Shown: positions 1-9,640, counted from the stretch's first letter. The stretch: DNA of 64,000 nt from Cyanoderma ruficeps (GCA_008694505.1 VZDJ01000049.1:2634748-2698747); one strand, 5' to 3'. Made by a program: numbers and translations. The notes: generated from the letters alone by a model not told the origin.

Positions 1-720
1 AAAAAAAAAGGAAAGGAAAGGAAAAAAGGTTAAAAAAATTATATATATATATGTCTATCTAAAAGTGGCAAATTTTATATGCTAAAGTATAGGGGGTCTC
101 GGAAAAAATAAGTTATGGACCAATATCACAACGACCATTTATACGTTCTAAAAGGAAAAAAAAAAAGTTTATAAATATATATATATATATGTCCTGGGTA
201 TTTTTTTTTTTGGAGTTCTCTGTTGTGCTGTAAAAAATATGTGGATTTCTAATCAGGCTGATTTTCAGAGCCATTAATATAATATTTAAAGTTGAGTTCA
301 CTGGATTGTTGTTTTTTTTTTTTTTTTTTCGCCCGACGGTTCCTAACTTCCAAATTAACGACAAGTGATTTCTTCTTCTCCTCCTCCTCCTTCTGTGTAC
401 AATTATGCAATAGATTTTCCTTTCGTTTTAGAGCTGTTCTTTCCGCAAGACGAGGAAATAATTTATTTTTTGCTGGTGGATTTGTTTTTTTTAAAGGAAA
501 AAAAAAAATAGACAAAGTATCTGATACTTTTTTATTATTATTATTATTTACGACGTGTGATGTTTTGTATAATAGGTTTCACCTTTACCATTCCTAAAGA
601 CTTTTTTTTTGTTTTGTTTTTTTTTGCTTTAACCTGCTTCAAAGTTCGTTTGTCTTATGTGGTCCTAATTGTTGTACTTACCTTAAAATAAATCCATGCT
701 GGTTTTTTCTGCTCCAAGTC
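1..720 (+). other. AT-rich possible 3' UTR end of an upstream gene (FOXC2?)
   Basis: This stretch is unlike the GC-rich sequence that follows. It is AT-rich, full of poly(A), poly(T) and TA runs, and has no credible coding frame. It ends with a canonical AATAAA at 687-692 followed by a T/GT-rich stretch (about 700-770), the arrangement of a vertebrate cleavage and polyadenylation site on the + strand. In vertebrates FOXC2 lies just upstream of FOXL1 in the same orientation, so its 3' UTR is the obvious candidate. That identity is inferred from synteny only; no FOXC2 coding sequence is visible. It could also be ordinary low-complexity intergenic DNA. Confidence 0.35.
687..692 (+). terminator. 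Candidate poly(A) signal AATAAA
   Basis: A canonical AATAAA hexamer closes the AT-rich block at the left edge and is followed by T-rich and GT-rich sequence suitable as a downstream element. It would end a + strand transcript entering from outside the window. No transcript evidence is available. Confidence 0.35.
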
Positions 721-2460
721 TGGCGCTTCTCTGTGTATAAACTGGGTGGGTTTTTTTCACAGGTTTGGGGTTTTCTGGTGGTTTTTTTTTTCCTTCCTTC
801 CTTCACGCGAAAAACGTGGTCGTTTTTAAAAAACAAAGCGGTTTTCCCGAAGGTTTCTGAGGATTCTTTCTTGGAGAGAAAGTTGGATTCACGTGAAGAG
901 CTGGACAGAGGGGGGGGAAGGAAAAAAGTGGGAAAAGCTGAGCCCGCTCCAACCCGAATGGTGAAATTTCGGGACTTTTCCCAGGCCTCCCATGGGGAAA
1001 ACACGAGGGAGGGGATTTATTTCTGCTCCTCTCGCCCCGTCCGTGCGAGCGCGGCCCTTGCGCGGGGCTCGGCGCCTCCGCGCCCTCTTTGCAGGGGCAG
1101 AAAACACTCCCCACCCCCTCAAAATAAAAATAAATCCATTTTATTTATTTATTTGCTTCTCTTGAAAACGAGCCCTGAGCGCCTGAGAGTGAGAGCGACC
1201 CTTTAAACCCCGAGTCTTGGAAAGGTGGAAAGTTCACTCGAGGATCATTTCGGGTTTGAAATCCTCTCTCGTTCCGAGAATCCGCTGATTTTTTATTTTA
1301 TTTTTTTTTTTAAACTTTCTCTTCGTCTCTTTAAGCTCCTGCTCGCCAGGCCGGGCGCTGCCGGACCTTCTGCCTTTCCCCGAATCATCCTTTAGGGTTG
1401 GGGCGGCTTTAACCCAGGGCGAACCGCTGGATTTAGCAATCCCCAAAGGCTGGGCAAAGCCTAAAGCAGAGTTTAGGAGATTTTTGGGGTTTTCAAACCC
1501 GGCTCTCTGGAGCCAGGCTCCTCTCCCAGCTGGGAAATCACATCCATCCAACATTTCCGAGGGATAAATCCCCACCCTGCCCCAAACCCACCTCCCCAGT
1601 GCTCCTCAAATCCCTTTTTTTGGGGGTTCGGGAAGGGTTATACCCACGTCAGGCAGTTGAAATCGATGATTTAAATTGGTTTTGACCGGTTAAAATTCGC
1701 CTGCGTTTGAAAGCTGGCATAAAGCACCGAAACTCTCGGTTTAAATGAGAAAAAAACGACCGAGCCTCACTTGATCTGTATTTTAAGGAACATTCTTGTA
1801 AAAAAAAACCCTCCCTGCCGTTTTTCCTGGCTCCCACAGGGTGCTTTGTAGTTAATATTCTATTTTCTTTTCTTTTTTTTTTATGAAATAAAAGTCCAAG
1901 TGCTCTCTTAATAAGAAGAAAATACAGAGTGTTAAGGATAAAAAAATAAGGAAATAAAAGGAGTTAAACGGTGACAAGAAAATTAATAAGAGGAAAAGGG
2001 GGAGGGGAAAATACGAATTGGGGAAGGATTATTCCCCGATCCTGACCCTCTTCCTGTGGGATTTTTTTCCTGCGTGGATGCCGGGGACGCGGTGGGAGGA
2101 GATGGCTGAAATCAGGTGCTCCTTGTGGGTTTTCCCGGGAATTCCCGGGATCGCCGCTGCTCCCGCATCTTCCCCCAGGGCGCCGGGAACTCGGGGACCC
2201 TTTTCCCGGACAGGGCTGGGGTTGGGTGCCGGGGTTGGGGACACCCCCAGGGCTCTCCCCGAGCTGCTGCTGGACAGTTCCCGGGATCCCCTTTCCCCTC
2301 AAAAACTCCTTTTTGGTGTTTCTTTCCCCACCTCGGCCCGGCGCGGGATCTGCGCCGCTCCCGTCCCCTCTTCCCTCGTCCCTCTGGGGCATCGTCCCTT
2401 TGCCGTGTCCCCTCCTGCCCCTGGGCCTCGAACCCAGTCACCCCCGGCACCCCACGGACA
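721..2460. other. Intergenic, no gene seen
   Basis: GC-moderate to GC-rich sequence with poly(T) runs (about 1288-1315, 1861-1882) and a CpG-containing patch around 1030-1090. The open frames here overlap on both strands, lack recognisable domains and look like chance frames. No transposon was recognised. Confidence 0.6.
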
Positions 2461-2710
2461 GCTTTTGGGGTGGGCTGGTGGCACAGAAGAGCTTTTTGGG
2501 GTGGGTTGGTGTGTCAGCAGAACCCTTTGGGGTGGGCTGGTGTCACAGGAGAGCATTTTGGGGTGGGCTGGTGTCTCAGGAGAACATTTTGGGGTGAGTT
2601 GGTGTCTCAGGAGAACATTTTGGGGTGGGCTGGTGTCTCGGGACAGCCCTTTGGGGTGGGCTGGTGTCTCAGCAGAGCATTTTGGGGCGGGCTGGTGTCT
2701 CAGGAGAGGC
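2461..2710. repeat. Minisatellite, 31-bp unit x 8
   Basis: The core GGGGTGGGCTGGTGTCTCAG recurs with its GGGG starting at 2467, 2498, 2529, 2560, 2591, 2622, 2653 and 2684, exactly 31 bp apart each time. Units differ by a few substitutions (for example CATTTT versus CCCTTT before the G run). Because 31 is not a multiple of three, each unit is read in a different frame. The open frames crossing the array follow from a stop-poor repeat, not from a gene. The G-runs on the + strand could form G-quadruplexes. Confidence 0.95.
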
Positions 2711-3519
2711 GAGAGCCCCGTGTGGGATGCGGGGATCCTTTGGTGACTCTGTTTAAAAGCCGCGATAAGGGAGCGCGATCGGAGTCTGTCGCGACAGGTG
2801 ACTCCAGCCCGGCCGGAGCAGAGGGGAAGGAAGGAAGACGTGAAGGAAGGAGGAAGGCCCGGGGTAACTTCAGAGCGCGGCCAGGACCAGCTTTGGCCCT
2901 GCAGCCCCTTGCGGGAGCAGCAGTGACCCCCCAGCCCCTCTCCCCGCAGGTCGGGGGGGCCGGGCTTGGCCCCGGGCTCCGCCTGGTGCGGCTTTGCCGC
3001 GGGCCGGGGCTCGGGGTGGCTCCGGGAAGAGGACGAGGGTGATGGATGGGCTTCATTTTTTTCCTTTCTTGTACTGCCATTCACCGCCGGGTTTGCGAAC
3101 CTGCCCGGATAGTTTCGGTTTTGGGGAGAAGAGGCGGCGGTTTTCCATCTCGGCCGCACCGCCCGCTCAAGGGAGCGTTTCCCTGGCACTGCAGGCCCCG
3201 GGTGAAACACATTCCCTTCAGGAATCCCCCCGGGAATCCCCCCGGGAATCCCCCGCAGAGCCCAGCACGAGCTGTCCCGTCCCTCCCAATCAATCCCACC
3301 TCCTCCAGAGTTCGTGCGAAGGCGCCGGCCGAGAGGTTTTTGGGGGAGGCCCACGAGCTCTTCTGTCATTTTCGAGAGGACTCTGCAGAAAATCCATCCT
3401 TGGCACTGGCAGGCCGGGAGGGAAGGAAACACATCCCTTATCCCGGGCCAGTTCCGGGCCACCTCGCATCTGTGCTCGGCCAGGGGCGAGGGGAGGGCAG
3501 ATCCTGCCGGGACATCATT
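2711..3519. other. GC-rich spacer between two minisatellites, no gene seen
   Basis: Unique GC-rich sequence with many CpGs. It contains a short 12-bp direct repeat, three copies of roughly GGAATCCCCCCG, at about 3220-3257. Long overlapping open frames exist on both strands but show no known domain. Confidence 0.6.
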
Positions 3520-3965
3520 CCTGAGGGACCCCAGGCCGGGATGAAGCAGGAACGGGGAGCTCGTATTCACATTCCTGAGGGAGCCCAGGCCGGGATGCAG
3601 CAGGAACGGGGAGCTCTGATCTACATTCCTGTTCTCCCTCAGGCCGGGATGCAGCAGGAGAGGGGAGCTTTGATCCACATTCCCGCTCCCCCTCAGGCCG
3701 GGATGCAGCAGGATTGGGGAGCTCTGATCCACATTCCCGTTCTCCCTCCGGCCGGGGTGCAGCAGGAATGCAGAGCACTGGTTTTTGCCCTGTTCCCCAC
3801 ATCCCGGGATGCAGCAGGATTGGGGAGCTCTGATCCACATTCCCGCTCCCCCTCAGGCCGGGGTGCAGCAGGATTAGGGAGCTCTGATCTACATTCCTGT
3901 TCTCCCTCAGGCCGGGATGCAGCAGGAATGCAGAGCACTGGTTTTTGCCCTGTTCCCGGGGTGCT
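3520..3965. repeat. Minisatellite, 54-bp unit, about 8 copies
   Basis: The motif GCCGGGATGCAGCAGGA recurs at 3535, 3589, 3643, 3697, 3751, about 3803, 3857 and 3911, almost always 54 bp apart. Each unit continues with a GGGGAGCTCTGATC-like segment and an ACATTCC-like segment. The period is 18 codons, so repeats stay in frame and create long open frames on both strands. The unit is clearly related to the 51-bp unit of the array that follows, so the two form one composite array. Confidence 0.9.
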
Positions 3966-5250
3966 GCAGGAATGGGGAGCACTGTTCACACCCCCGTTTA
4001 CCCCAGGCCGGATTAAGGCGGGAGTGGGGGTCACTGATTTACACCCCCTCTTCCCCCGTGTCCCGCGGTGCAGGAGGAATGGAGAGCTCTGATTTACACC
4101 CCTTCTTCTTCCTGCCGAGACCGTGGTGCAGAAGGAGTGGGGAGCTCTGATTTACACCCTGCTCCCCCATCCCGCCATGCAGCAGGAATGGTGAGCAGTG
4201 ATCCACACCCCTTCTTCCCCTTCTCCCGGCATGGATCAGGAATGAGGCGCTCTACTTTACACCCCTTCTTCCCCTCAAGATTGGGATGCAGCAGGAGTGG
4301 GAATCACTGATTTACACCCTGCTCCCCCGTTTCCCGCGGTGCAGCGGGAGCGGGGATCACTGATTCACACCCTGTTCCTCCATCCCGCGGTGCAGCAGGA
4401 GTAGGAATCACTGATTTACATCCCGCTCCTCCATCCCGGGATGCAGCAGGAGTGGGAATCACTGATTTACATCTCGCTCCTCCATCCCGGGATGCAGCAG
4501 GAGTGGGAATCACCGATTTTACACCCTGTTCCTCCATCCCTGGGTGCAGCAAGAGTGGAAATCACTGATTTACATTCTGCTCCCCCATCCCGGGATGCAG
4601 CGGGAGTAGGAATCACTGATTTACATCCCGCTCCTCCATCCCTGGGTGCAGCAGGAGAGGGAATCACCGATTTACATCCCGCGATGCAGCGGGAGTGGGA
4701 ATCACCGATTTACATCCCGTTCCCTCACCCCTGGGTGCAGCAGGACTGGGAATCACCGATTTACATCCCGCTCCTCCATCCCTGGGTGCAGCAGGACTGG
4801 GAATCACCGATTTACATCCCGCTCCTCCATCCCTGGGTGCAGCAGGAGTGGGAGTCACTGATTTACATCCCGCTCCTCCATCCCGGGGTGCATCAGGAGA
4901 GGGAATCACCGATTTACATCCCGGGGTGCAGCAGGATTGGGAATCACCGATTTACATCCCGCTCCTCCATCCCTGAGTGCAGTGGGAGTGGGAATCACCG
5001 ATTTACATCCCGTTCCCCCATCCCTGAGTGCAGTGGGAGTGGGAATCACCGATTTACATCTCGCTCCTCCATCCCGGGGTGCAGCAGGACTGGGAATCAC
5101 CGATTTACATCCCTCTCCTCCATCCCGGGATGCACTGATTGGAGATCACTGATTTCCCCCCTGTTCCTCCATCCCTGGGTGCGCTGATTGGGGATCACTG
5201 ATTTCCCCCCGTTCCCCCCGTTTCCCGGGACGCAGCAGGAGTGGGGAGAG
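3966..5250. repeat. Minisatellite, 51-52-bp units, roughly two dozen copies
   Basis: Units carry GATGCAGCAGGAGTGGGAAT, then CACYGATTTACATCCC and a CTCCTCCATCCC-like tail. Successive GATGCAGC positions near 4441, 4492, 4543 and 4595 are 51-52 bp apart. Copies at 3966-4440 are more diverged, those at 4440-5140 more uniform, and the array decays after 5150. Open frames in it switch between all three reading frames of the unit, which argues against coding. This is the right-hand part of the composite array that begins at 3520. Confidence 0.9.
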
Positions 5251-6600
5251 CTCATTTGCGCCCTGCTCCCGCCGGGGGCTCCGGGCGGGATCTCTCCTCG
5301 CTGCTACTTTAAGAGGGGCTGGCCAGCTGGAGAGGAGGGATAACCCATCCAGGAGCGCCTCCATCGCCGGCTCCGCGTTGTTTGTTTGTTTTTATTTTTT
5401 ATTTCTGTTTAGGGAAACAGCGACGGTACCAACAACATCAACAAGAACCCCCCAGTGTGGCTTTCCCGGCCCCCTCGGAGCCTGTCGGAGGCTGAATCCG
5501 TGCGGATAACGCGGCCGAAGGGCTCCGGAGATGCCGCCGGCAGGAAAGGGATCACAGGGATAACACATGAGCCGGGAAGAAGGAACGGAGACAAAAGCCG
5601 CATCCCCGCCTCCAAGGATTTCCCACCGCCCAGAGGGGGAAAACGAAGGAGGGAGGAAGAATTTTTTCCCGGGGGGAGGGAGCTCGGGGAGAGAGCGGGA
5701 GCCCGTGTGACGGTCTCCCGTACGTGCGAGTATTTATTGTTTTACTAATCCGCGCCTGGAGTGTCTCAAGGAGCGGGGGACTCCCCGAGGTGGGGAGAGG
5801 AGGAGGCTGAGGGCCGGGGAAGACCCTCGGCCGGCTGCTCTGAGGATGCGGCGGGCGGGTGGGAGAAGCCGCGCCCCGCTCCGTCCCTCCCCGCCGAGGA
5901 TGCTGCAGCGCCGGGGAGGCCGCCCGGCCGCGCTGCCCCTCAGTATCCAGAGGCGGGGACCCCCCCAAATCCCACCTTTCACCTCTGGTTTTTTATTTAT
6001 TTGGGGGTTTATCGCGATTTTGGCACGGCTGCAGCTGCCGGGGGCTGGCGGGGGTGCGCAGGGCGCGGGAGGGAGGCGGAATTTCGGGCGAGGGCGGTGT
6101 TAGAGGGGTGAGATCCCCTCCCACGCCTGGGGAGGGGAGACCCCCGCACCCCCGCCCTGAAAAACGCCCCCCTGCGCACCCCGGCTGCGTCTCCCGGGCT
6201 CTCCTGGCTGTTTGCAGCTTTCAGGACCCATCCGCAGCTCCACAGCATCGCGCTGGGTTTTACCCCGGGGGATAAAAATCCTTCTCCCGACGGGGGAGAG
6301 ACGCTGGGCGAGAAGCCGCAGGGGCGAAGGGGAACTTGCAGGGAAATCCGGGGATGGGGAGGCGGAGGCATCTGCTCGGAGCTCGGCTTTTACCTCTTCC
6401 CTTGCCAGGTAAAAATCCCGGCAGGCTCGAGGATGTTGGGATATTTGGGATATTTCTCTTAGAAGGAGGAAGGATCCCCCTCAGGCCTCTTCTTCCCTCC
6501 CTCGGAGAAAAGATGCTCCACAGGACGGGGGTCCTAAACCCGCGGGGGGGACACAGGCGACACCTCCAACTGCGTCGGAATCCCTCGGGGCCTCGGATTA
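5251..6600. promoter_or_regulatory. CpG-rich block upstream of FOXL1
   Basis: The sequence is GC-rich and dense in CpG, especially about 5660-6330 (GCGG, CCGCCG and CGCGCTG runs), with little repeat content. CpG islands around vertebrate forkhead genes commonly mark promoters or developmental enhancers. No conserved protein frame is seen. A plausible splice donor, CAG|GTAAAA, lies at 6406-6414, so a noncoding first exon of FOXL1 or a separate lncRNA could start here. That role is an inference. Confidence 0.5.
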
Positions 6601-6790
6601 AAGCAGTTACGTCAGTAAATTAAAAAAAATATATATAATAAATCCGACAACAGAAAACACAGCCCCAAACCTGGAGGTTTATACAGAAAAAGAGCATCAC
6701 AAATTCCTAATGTAAGCACCGGCCAGCTGTGTGCACTTGTAAAGTTGTTATAATCCCCCTCCTTGTTATAAACAGGAAAGTACATAATAT
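6601..6790. promoter_or_regulatory. AT-rich candidate regulatory module with CRE-like and FOX:ETS-like sites
   Basis: An AT-rich island sits between two GC-rich blocks about 1 kb upstream of FOXL1. It contains TTACGTCA at 6606-6613 (CREB/ATF type), an E-box CAGCTG at 6724-6729, and TATAAACAGGAAAG at 6767-6780, where a forkhead site runs directly into an ETS GGAA core. No repeat family was recognised. The motifs are seen directly; enhancer function is inferred. Confidence 0.4.
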
Positions 6791-7180
6791 AAAGCAACAG
6801 GCCCGCATTCACAAATACTGACCCTCCTCCCCGGGCCTGCCAAATTCCCCTTTTTGCTGCAGCCTCCCCCGGCGCGGCTCTGCCTGCTCGGGGCTGCACC
6901 GGGGGTCCCCCTCGGCCCGTCCCCGGGGTTCTCCTTGGGCTGGAAAACCCCTCCACACCTGAGCCCCCCCTTCCCTTTTCCTTCCTCGCCATCGCAGCTC
7001 CGCCTCCTCCCCTGGTCCATCCTTTTCTCTTCCCTTCTTCAATTTTTTTTTTTTAATTTTATTTTTTTTGTGTTGTTGAGCGGCCCAGTTTTGCTGCGGG
7101 GATCCCTCCAGCTCCAGCAGTGTACATCCTGCTCTGCTGTGTGTGCTTGCAGCGTCAAAGGGTGGACGTGATATTTCAAA
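6791..7180. other. GC-rich upstream sequence with poly(T), no gene seen
   Basis: GC-rich sequence up to about 7020, then a T-rich run (about 7040-7075), then mixed sequence. The open frames on both strands have no recognisable domain. Confidence 0.5.
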
Positions 7181-7475
7181 CATCAGATCAGTGCGTTTAT
7201 ATATTGGGTGCCCGGAAATTTTTCCAAATAAACACAGCTTGATTCGACTTGGGTGGGCAGACTTATCAACAGACTAATTCTATAAACAAATGAAGGAATA
7301 ACCCGGAGACCATTGGCTGGTACCGGCGAGACACGTGGAGAGAGCTCGGAGTTTTGTAGCAATGAAATTTTAATTAATGTGGGTGGGCTGAGAACACAAA
7401 CGACTGTTTATCAGAGACAATTTATTTTCCAGCGCTAAGTCAACATATAATAGCAAACTTACAACAATTATTTAA
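7181..7475 (+). promoter_or_regulatory. Proximal upstream region of FOXL1 with FOX-type sites
   Basis: AT-rich sequence just upstream of FOXL1 carrying three forkhead-type motifs: AAATAAACA at 7226-7234, TATAAACAAA at 7281-7290 and TGTTTATC (inverse orientation) at 7405-7412. An inverted CCAAT box (ATTGG) lies at 7312-7316 and a weak TATA-like ATATAATA at 7445-7452. The density of FOX sites would fit auto- or cross-regulation by forkhead proteins of the cluster. The transcription start site cannot be placed from sequence alone. Confidence 0.45.
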
Positions 7476-7528
7476 CTTTTTTTTCCCCCCCCTCCTTTTT
7501 TTTTTTTCCTTTTTTTTTTTTTTTTAAG
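7476..7528 (+). promoter_or_regulatory. 50-nt pyrimidine tract ending in AAG (possible 3' splice site)
   Basis: Positions 7476-7525 are uninterrupted C/T, followed by AAG with the AG at 7527-7528. A branch-point-like TTTAAC lies at 7471-7476. Together these resemble a U2-type 3' splice site 164 nt before the FOXL1 start codon. Mammalian FOXL1 is usually drawn as a single exon, so an upstream 5' UTR intron would be unusual. The tract may instead be simple low-complexity DNA in the 5' UTR. Confidence 0.35.
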
Positions 7529-7539
7529 AGCTATGAAGC

Positions 7540-8660
7540 GGGGACAGAGGCAGAGCGAGAGCTCCTTCAGGCAGGGCTGGGAGCTGAGCTCGCACAAACA
7601 GCTCCCCGGTGGACTCGTCCCACGGTTCTGCCCTGCCCCGTCCCTTCGCTCGGCTCCGAGGGGGAAGACGCGGAGCTGCGAGCCCGCCGGCGATGAGCCA
7701 CATCTACGGCAGCCACCTCTCCCCCCTGGGCAGCCCGTCCATGGTTTACCTGCCGGCAGCGCTCGGCTTCGCCCCGGGGGGGGCCATGTCCCGGCAGGAC
7801 CCCCCTCAGAAACCCCCCTACAGCTACATCGCCCTCATCGCCATGGCCATCAAAGAAGCTCCGGAGCAGAAAGTGACGCTCAGCGGCATCTACCAGTTCA
7901 TCATGGACCGCTTCCCTTTCTACCACGACAACAAGCAGGGCTGGCAGAACAGCATCCGCCACAACCTCTCCCTCAACGACTGCTTCGTCAAGGTGCCCCG
8001 CGAGAAGGGGCGGCCCGGCAAGGGCAGCTACTGGACCCTGGACCCGCGGTGCCTGGACATGTTCGAGAACGGCAATTATCGCCGCAGGAAGAGGAAGCCC
8101 AAAGCCGCGGCCCCTCCGGACTCTAAGCCCGGCGAGCAGCCGGCGCCGCCCGCTCGCCCCGTCGAGCCCAAACGGGCCAAAGGCAGCGCGGCCGCGGCGC
8201 CGGGGGACGCGGGGGAGCCGCGGCCGGGCGGGGGGACGGCGGCTTCTCCCGGGGGACAGCCCCCGGTGCCTCCCGCCGCCGCCCCGCCGCACAAGAGCGG
8301 CTCCCGGGGCCGCAGCTTCAGCATCGAGAGCATCCTGGCGCAGGGGCTGCGGCCGCCGGGCCCCGGGGCTGCCCCCAAGGCGGCCCGGGACAGCCCCGCC
8401 GGCTCCCTGGTGGCCAGCGGCGGCTTCGGGCCGGCCCTCAACGCGTCCCTCATGCTCGACTCCCAGGTGCACGGCAGGCTTTACCACATCGGCATCCCCT
8501 TCCTCTCCTGCTTCCCTCTGCACTTCTCCGAGGCCGTGTTTAATTTCCAGTAGTTGGCCCGGAATTAACGCGCCTCCCCGACCCCCAGCGCCGCTCCGGG
8601 GGGCGAGATGTGGGAGGGAGAGATCGGACTCAGCCCTCACTGCGAGGGTAAAGACCTAAA
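7540..8660. promoter_or_regulatory. CpG island covering the FOXL1 coding exon
   Basis: The coding exon and its immediate flanks are strongly GC-rich with very frequent CpG, particularly 8100-8440. Base composition returns to AT-richer values after about 8650. This is typical of single-exon forkhead genes in birds and mammals. The GC bias also explains long shadow frames on the other strand. Confidence 0.75.
7693..8553 (+). CDS. FOXL1: Forkhead box protein L1 (FOXL1), transcription factor
   Basis: Predicted nuclear DNA-binding protein of 286 residues in one exon. The forkhead (winged-helix) domain spans about residues 40-131, starting [15 protein letters not shown]. Recognition helix 3 reads [13 protein letters not shown] (86-98), and wing 2 ends in a basic RRRKRKPK stretch (130-137) that likely serves as nuclear localisation signal. 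Residues 138-205 are a Pro/Ala/Gly-rich disordered linker. FSIESILA (209-216) matches the eh1-like Groucho/TLE-binding motif, and the tail [12 protein letters not shown]...FNFQ (267-286) is hydrophobic. The start at 7693 was chosen because MSH aligns with the start of FOXL1 proteins and has a purine at -3; an in-frame ATG at 7609 would add 28 atypical residues. Family knowledge places FOXL1 in mesenchyme next to gut epithelium, affecting Hedgehog and Wnt signalling. The assignment rests on forkhead subtype and C-terminal motifs recalled from the family. Confidence 0.95.
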   Translation: MSHIYGSHLSPLGSPSMVYLPAALGFAPGGAMSRQDPPQKPPYSYIALIAMAIKEAPEQKVTLSGIYQFIMDRFPFYHDNKQGWQNSIRHNLSLNDCFVKVPREKGRPGKGSYWTLDPRCLDMFENGNYRRRKRKPKAAAPPDSKPGEQPAPPARPVEPKRAKGSAAAAPGDAGEPRPGGGTAASPGGQPPVPPAAAPPHKSGSRGRSFSIESILAQGLRPPGPGAAPKAARDSPAGSLVASGGFGPALNASLMLDSQVHGRLYHIGIPFLSCFPLHFSEAVFNFQ

Positions 8661-9640
8661 ACAAAAAAAAAAAGAGCAAACCCCAAAGCGATGTTTTTAA
8701 AGGTGACTCAGGATTTCAGGGCATTTTCGAGGCGCGTCTTTGCTGCGGATTCTCTTTAGCGGGGGCCTCCCACCCTCTGCCAGAGCGACTTTGGAAGGTA
8801 ACGCGGTTTTGTTCTCCCGTGCTGGGCGGAGGTAGAGGCAGCGCCGGGCCCCCAGGCCCCGCGGGCTTTGCTCTGCACCTTTAGTCTTTGCATCCCTCAG
8901 GTTCCTCACACTGGGTTTCTCTCGAGCCCTTCAGCTTTTTGTTTTCTTCTTTTATTTTTTTTTCCTTTGAAAACCAAGCCCCATCCCGGGGGGAGAAGGA
9001 GGAGGCCGAGTTCTGTTTTGCCATCAATACCCACGGGAATTAATAATGCCCGTAATTTTTGGCACGAATTCCCACAGGGCACATCACAATTCCTGATGTT
9101 CCCCACTGGCCCAGTCCTCCCAGTGGGGAGCTGGAGCTGAACTGGTGGCAGACCAAGCAATCCAGGCTCATCCCGAATATTCCTGCTTGCTTGGATCCAG
9201 CGTGGTGTGGAACTGGTTCCCTGCCCAGCACTGGTGCTTTAGAATATCCCCACAGAGTTTCTGCTCACGGATGTGGCCAAAAACAGGGGGAAGGATGAGC
9301 AAACACAGACATTTGTCCACTTTCCATGTCCTAACGGGATCGGTTGCTTCTGACCTAAAAAGACAGAGTTGTGGAGGCCGGGACAAATACCAGGAAAAAA
9401 AAAAAAAAGAGAGAGAGAGACATCAGCTACGTTTCTAAAGTTTTCTCTGTTTTTGTAAAGAAGGAAGAATCCCGACACGCTGCGAGAAATCAGGAATATT
9501 TTGTATTTTTTGTTTGCCGTAAATAGAGGCTTTTTGTATATCAGCGGATAAACGCCCTTTTGGGAAAAAAAAATTATATATATTCTCAATTTTCATTATG
9601 AAACCAAACCTATATCCAATAAAGGTATTTTTGTTCGGGA
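8554..9640 (+). other. FOXL1: Probable FOXL1 3' untranslated region
   Basis: This runs from the stop codon to just past the AATAAA at 9618-9623. The last 180 bases (about 9440-9620) are AU-rich with TTTTTGTATATC and TATATATATTC stretches typical of vertebrate 3' UTRs. The signal is followed by the GT-rich sequence GGTATTTTTGTTCGGGAGTG. A 3' UTR of roughly 1 kb is reasonable for this gene. A (GA)n stretch lies at about 9408-9420. No transcript data are available, and an earlier cleavage site cannot be excluded. Confidence 0.6.
9618..9623 (+). terminator. FOXL1: Likely FOXL1 poly(A) signal
   Basis: Canonical AATAAA with a T-rich and then GT-rich downstream element within 40 bases, about 1,065 bases after the stop codon. 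It is the most complete poly(A) signal in the kilobase after the FOXL1 stop. Confidence 0.6.

Noticed and set aside
2018..3042. Plus-strand open frames of 240-310 codons
   Set aside because: They cross the 31-bp array, which rotates frame each unit and contains no stops; no domain is present.
4441..5187. 248-codon frame with a 17-residue peptide repeat
   Set aside because: The 51/52-bp unit is read in three different frames within the same open frame, so peptide repeats change along it; this is minisatellite, not a repeat protein.
3520..5250. Regularly spaced repeats considered as a CRISPR-like array
   Set aside because: There are no constant repeats with unique spacers. The whole unit repeats and diverges gradually, and the genome is avian.
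7609..7692. Upstream in-frame ATG extending FOXL1 by 28 residues
   Set aside because: The added residues look like translated 5' UTR, and FOXL1 proteins start MSH at the position of the 7693 ATG.
7567..8640. 357-codon open frame antisense to FOXL1
   Set aside because: It lies wholly over the GC-rich FOXL1 exon and is Arg/Ala/Gly-rich without a domain; it is a codon-composition shadow of the forkhead gene.
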